From assembly GCF_900890705.1 (NCBI RefSeq), contig NZ_CAAHFH010000001.1:1550001-1614000 (forward strand): a DNA stretch of 64,000 nucleotides, given 5' to 3'. Numbering within the stretch: position 1 is the first letter of the stretch; every line of letters begins with the position of its first letter. This DNA comes from Pontiella sulfatireligans. Lineage in GTDB: Bacteria > Verrucomicrobiota > Kiritimatiellia > Kiritimatiellales > Pontiellaceae. The notes beneath the pieces are model-generated. The model saw only the letters and a program-made list of their open reading frames with translations, was not told where the DNA came from and did not search any database. This document shows positions 63,558-64,000 of the stretch, piece by piece. The position numbers were made by a program, and so were the translations under genes.

Positions 63558-64000
63558 ATGATAGCACGACTGTTCCGCCGAACCTTGTTAATGGCCGTGA
63601 CGATGTGGAGTCTATCCGCCACACCGAACACCATGGAACCCAAGATACTGGTAACCCTATTGGGCACCGCAGGCGGTGCTCATGGTGGACTTCAGGACAA
63701 TGCGCTGTACGGGCGTAAGCATGCAGTTACGCTGATAGAAGCTGGAGGGCAAAAATTGCTCTTTGATGCGGGCCGAGGCATGGTGGAACAATTGGTAAAA
63801 CTTGGTCCATCCTATATCAAAGAGACAACCAACGTATTTCTCACGCACCACCATTTTGACCATATCTGCGATCTCGACGTTCTTTTTTTAAGCGGAAGAA
63901 GCATGCAACGAAAGGGGGCGTTATATGTTTTTGGACCGGAGGGAACGGAAGAGCTAGTAGCGAATATTAAGGCGACCTATCGGTATGACATTGACTACAT
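63558..64000 (+). CDS. metallo-beta-lactamase-fold hydrolase, partial at window edge
   Basis: This is the N-terminal 147 residues of an MBL-fold metallohydrolase that continues past the window. A signal-like N-terminus (LFRRTLLMAVTMWSLSA) is followed by ILVTLLGTAGGAHGG, IEAGGQKLLFDAGRG and the zinc-binding THHHFDHICDLDVLFL. The GTAGG and LFDAGRG segments resemble RNase Z/arylsulfatase-type (AtsA-like) members of the superfamily, which include alkyl/aryl sulfatases. Given the sulfated-glycan context a sulfatase role is possible but unproven. The predicted export argues against RNase Z. Confidence 0.82.
   Translation, partial: MIARLFRRTLLMAVTMWSLSATPNTMEPKILVTLLGTAGGAHGGLQDNALYGRKHAVTLIEAGGQKLLFDAGRGMVEQLVKLGPSYIKETTNVFLTHHHFDHICDLDVLFLSGRSMQRKGALYVFGPEGTEELVANIKATYRYDIDY

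Overview
The window looks like a chromosomal segment of a marine, sulfated-glycan-degrading bacterium of the Kiritimatiellota/PVC type (Pontiella-like). This is inferred from a bacterial mevalonate pathway, lipoprotein and outer-membrane-type proteins, a formylglycine-type sulfatase beside GH29 fucosidases and PL8 lyases, and many toxin-antitoxin modules and palindromic intergenic repeats. No rRNA or other firm taxonomic marker is present, so the assignment is an inference.

1-17 kb is housekeeping DNA interleaved with toxin-antitoxin (TA) modules. In order it holds an AbiE system running off the left edge, VapBC, a full-length hrpA helicase carrying two palindromic insertions in its reading frame, a lipoprotein, and a minus-strand mevalonate operon (type 2 IPP isomerase, HMG-CoA synthase, two GHMP kinases) ending in a K+ channel gene. 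A DUF481 gene, a Phd/ParE module, HMG-CoA reductase, a PhoB/PhoR two-component system and an initiator tRNA follow. No diphosphomevalonate decarboxylase is visible.

17.3-25 kb, directly downstream of the tRNA, is mobile-element debris: a 5'-truncated ISL3 copy, a HEPN/MNT pair, fragments of an aldo/keto reductase and a DUF4143 ATPase, a DUF2442/DUF4160 pair, a transposase cut off before its last catalytic residue, a serine recombinase lacking its catalytic N-terminus, and the 3' end of an unidentified gene.

25-64 kb is a polysaccharide-utilisation region. It has a sodium/solute symporter, a complete ISL3 element with an 8-bp target duplication, a LamG/DUF1961 protein, an AraC regulator, a URO-D-like protein, a sialate O-acetylesterase-type esterase and a CBM9-like protein. 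A long minus-strand array follows: PL8 chondroitinase - GH29 - GH29/tectonin - sulfatase - PL8 - GH29, containing a clear duplication of the PL8-GH29 pair. Divergent from it lie a XylR-type regulator and an unclassified TIM-barrel hydrolase-like gene. Then come an S9 peptidase, a third (lipoprotein) PL8, a 1144-residue secreted repeat protein and the start of a metallo-beta-lactamase-fold protein.

Chondroitin-ABC-lyase homologues combined with several fucosidases and a sulfatase suggest the locus degrades a fucose-decorated sulfated glycosaminoglycan such as fucosylated chondroitin sulfate. The fucosidases would strip the branches, the sulfatase would desulfate, and the PL8 lyases would cleave the backbone. 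This is the main hypothesis of the annotation and has no experimental support in the sequence itself.
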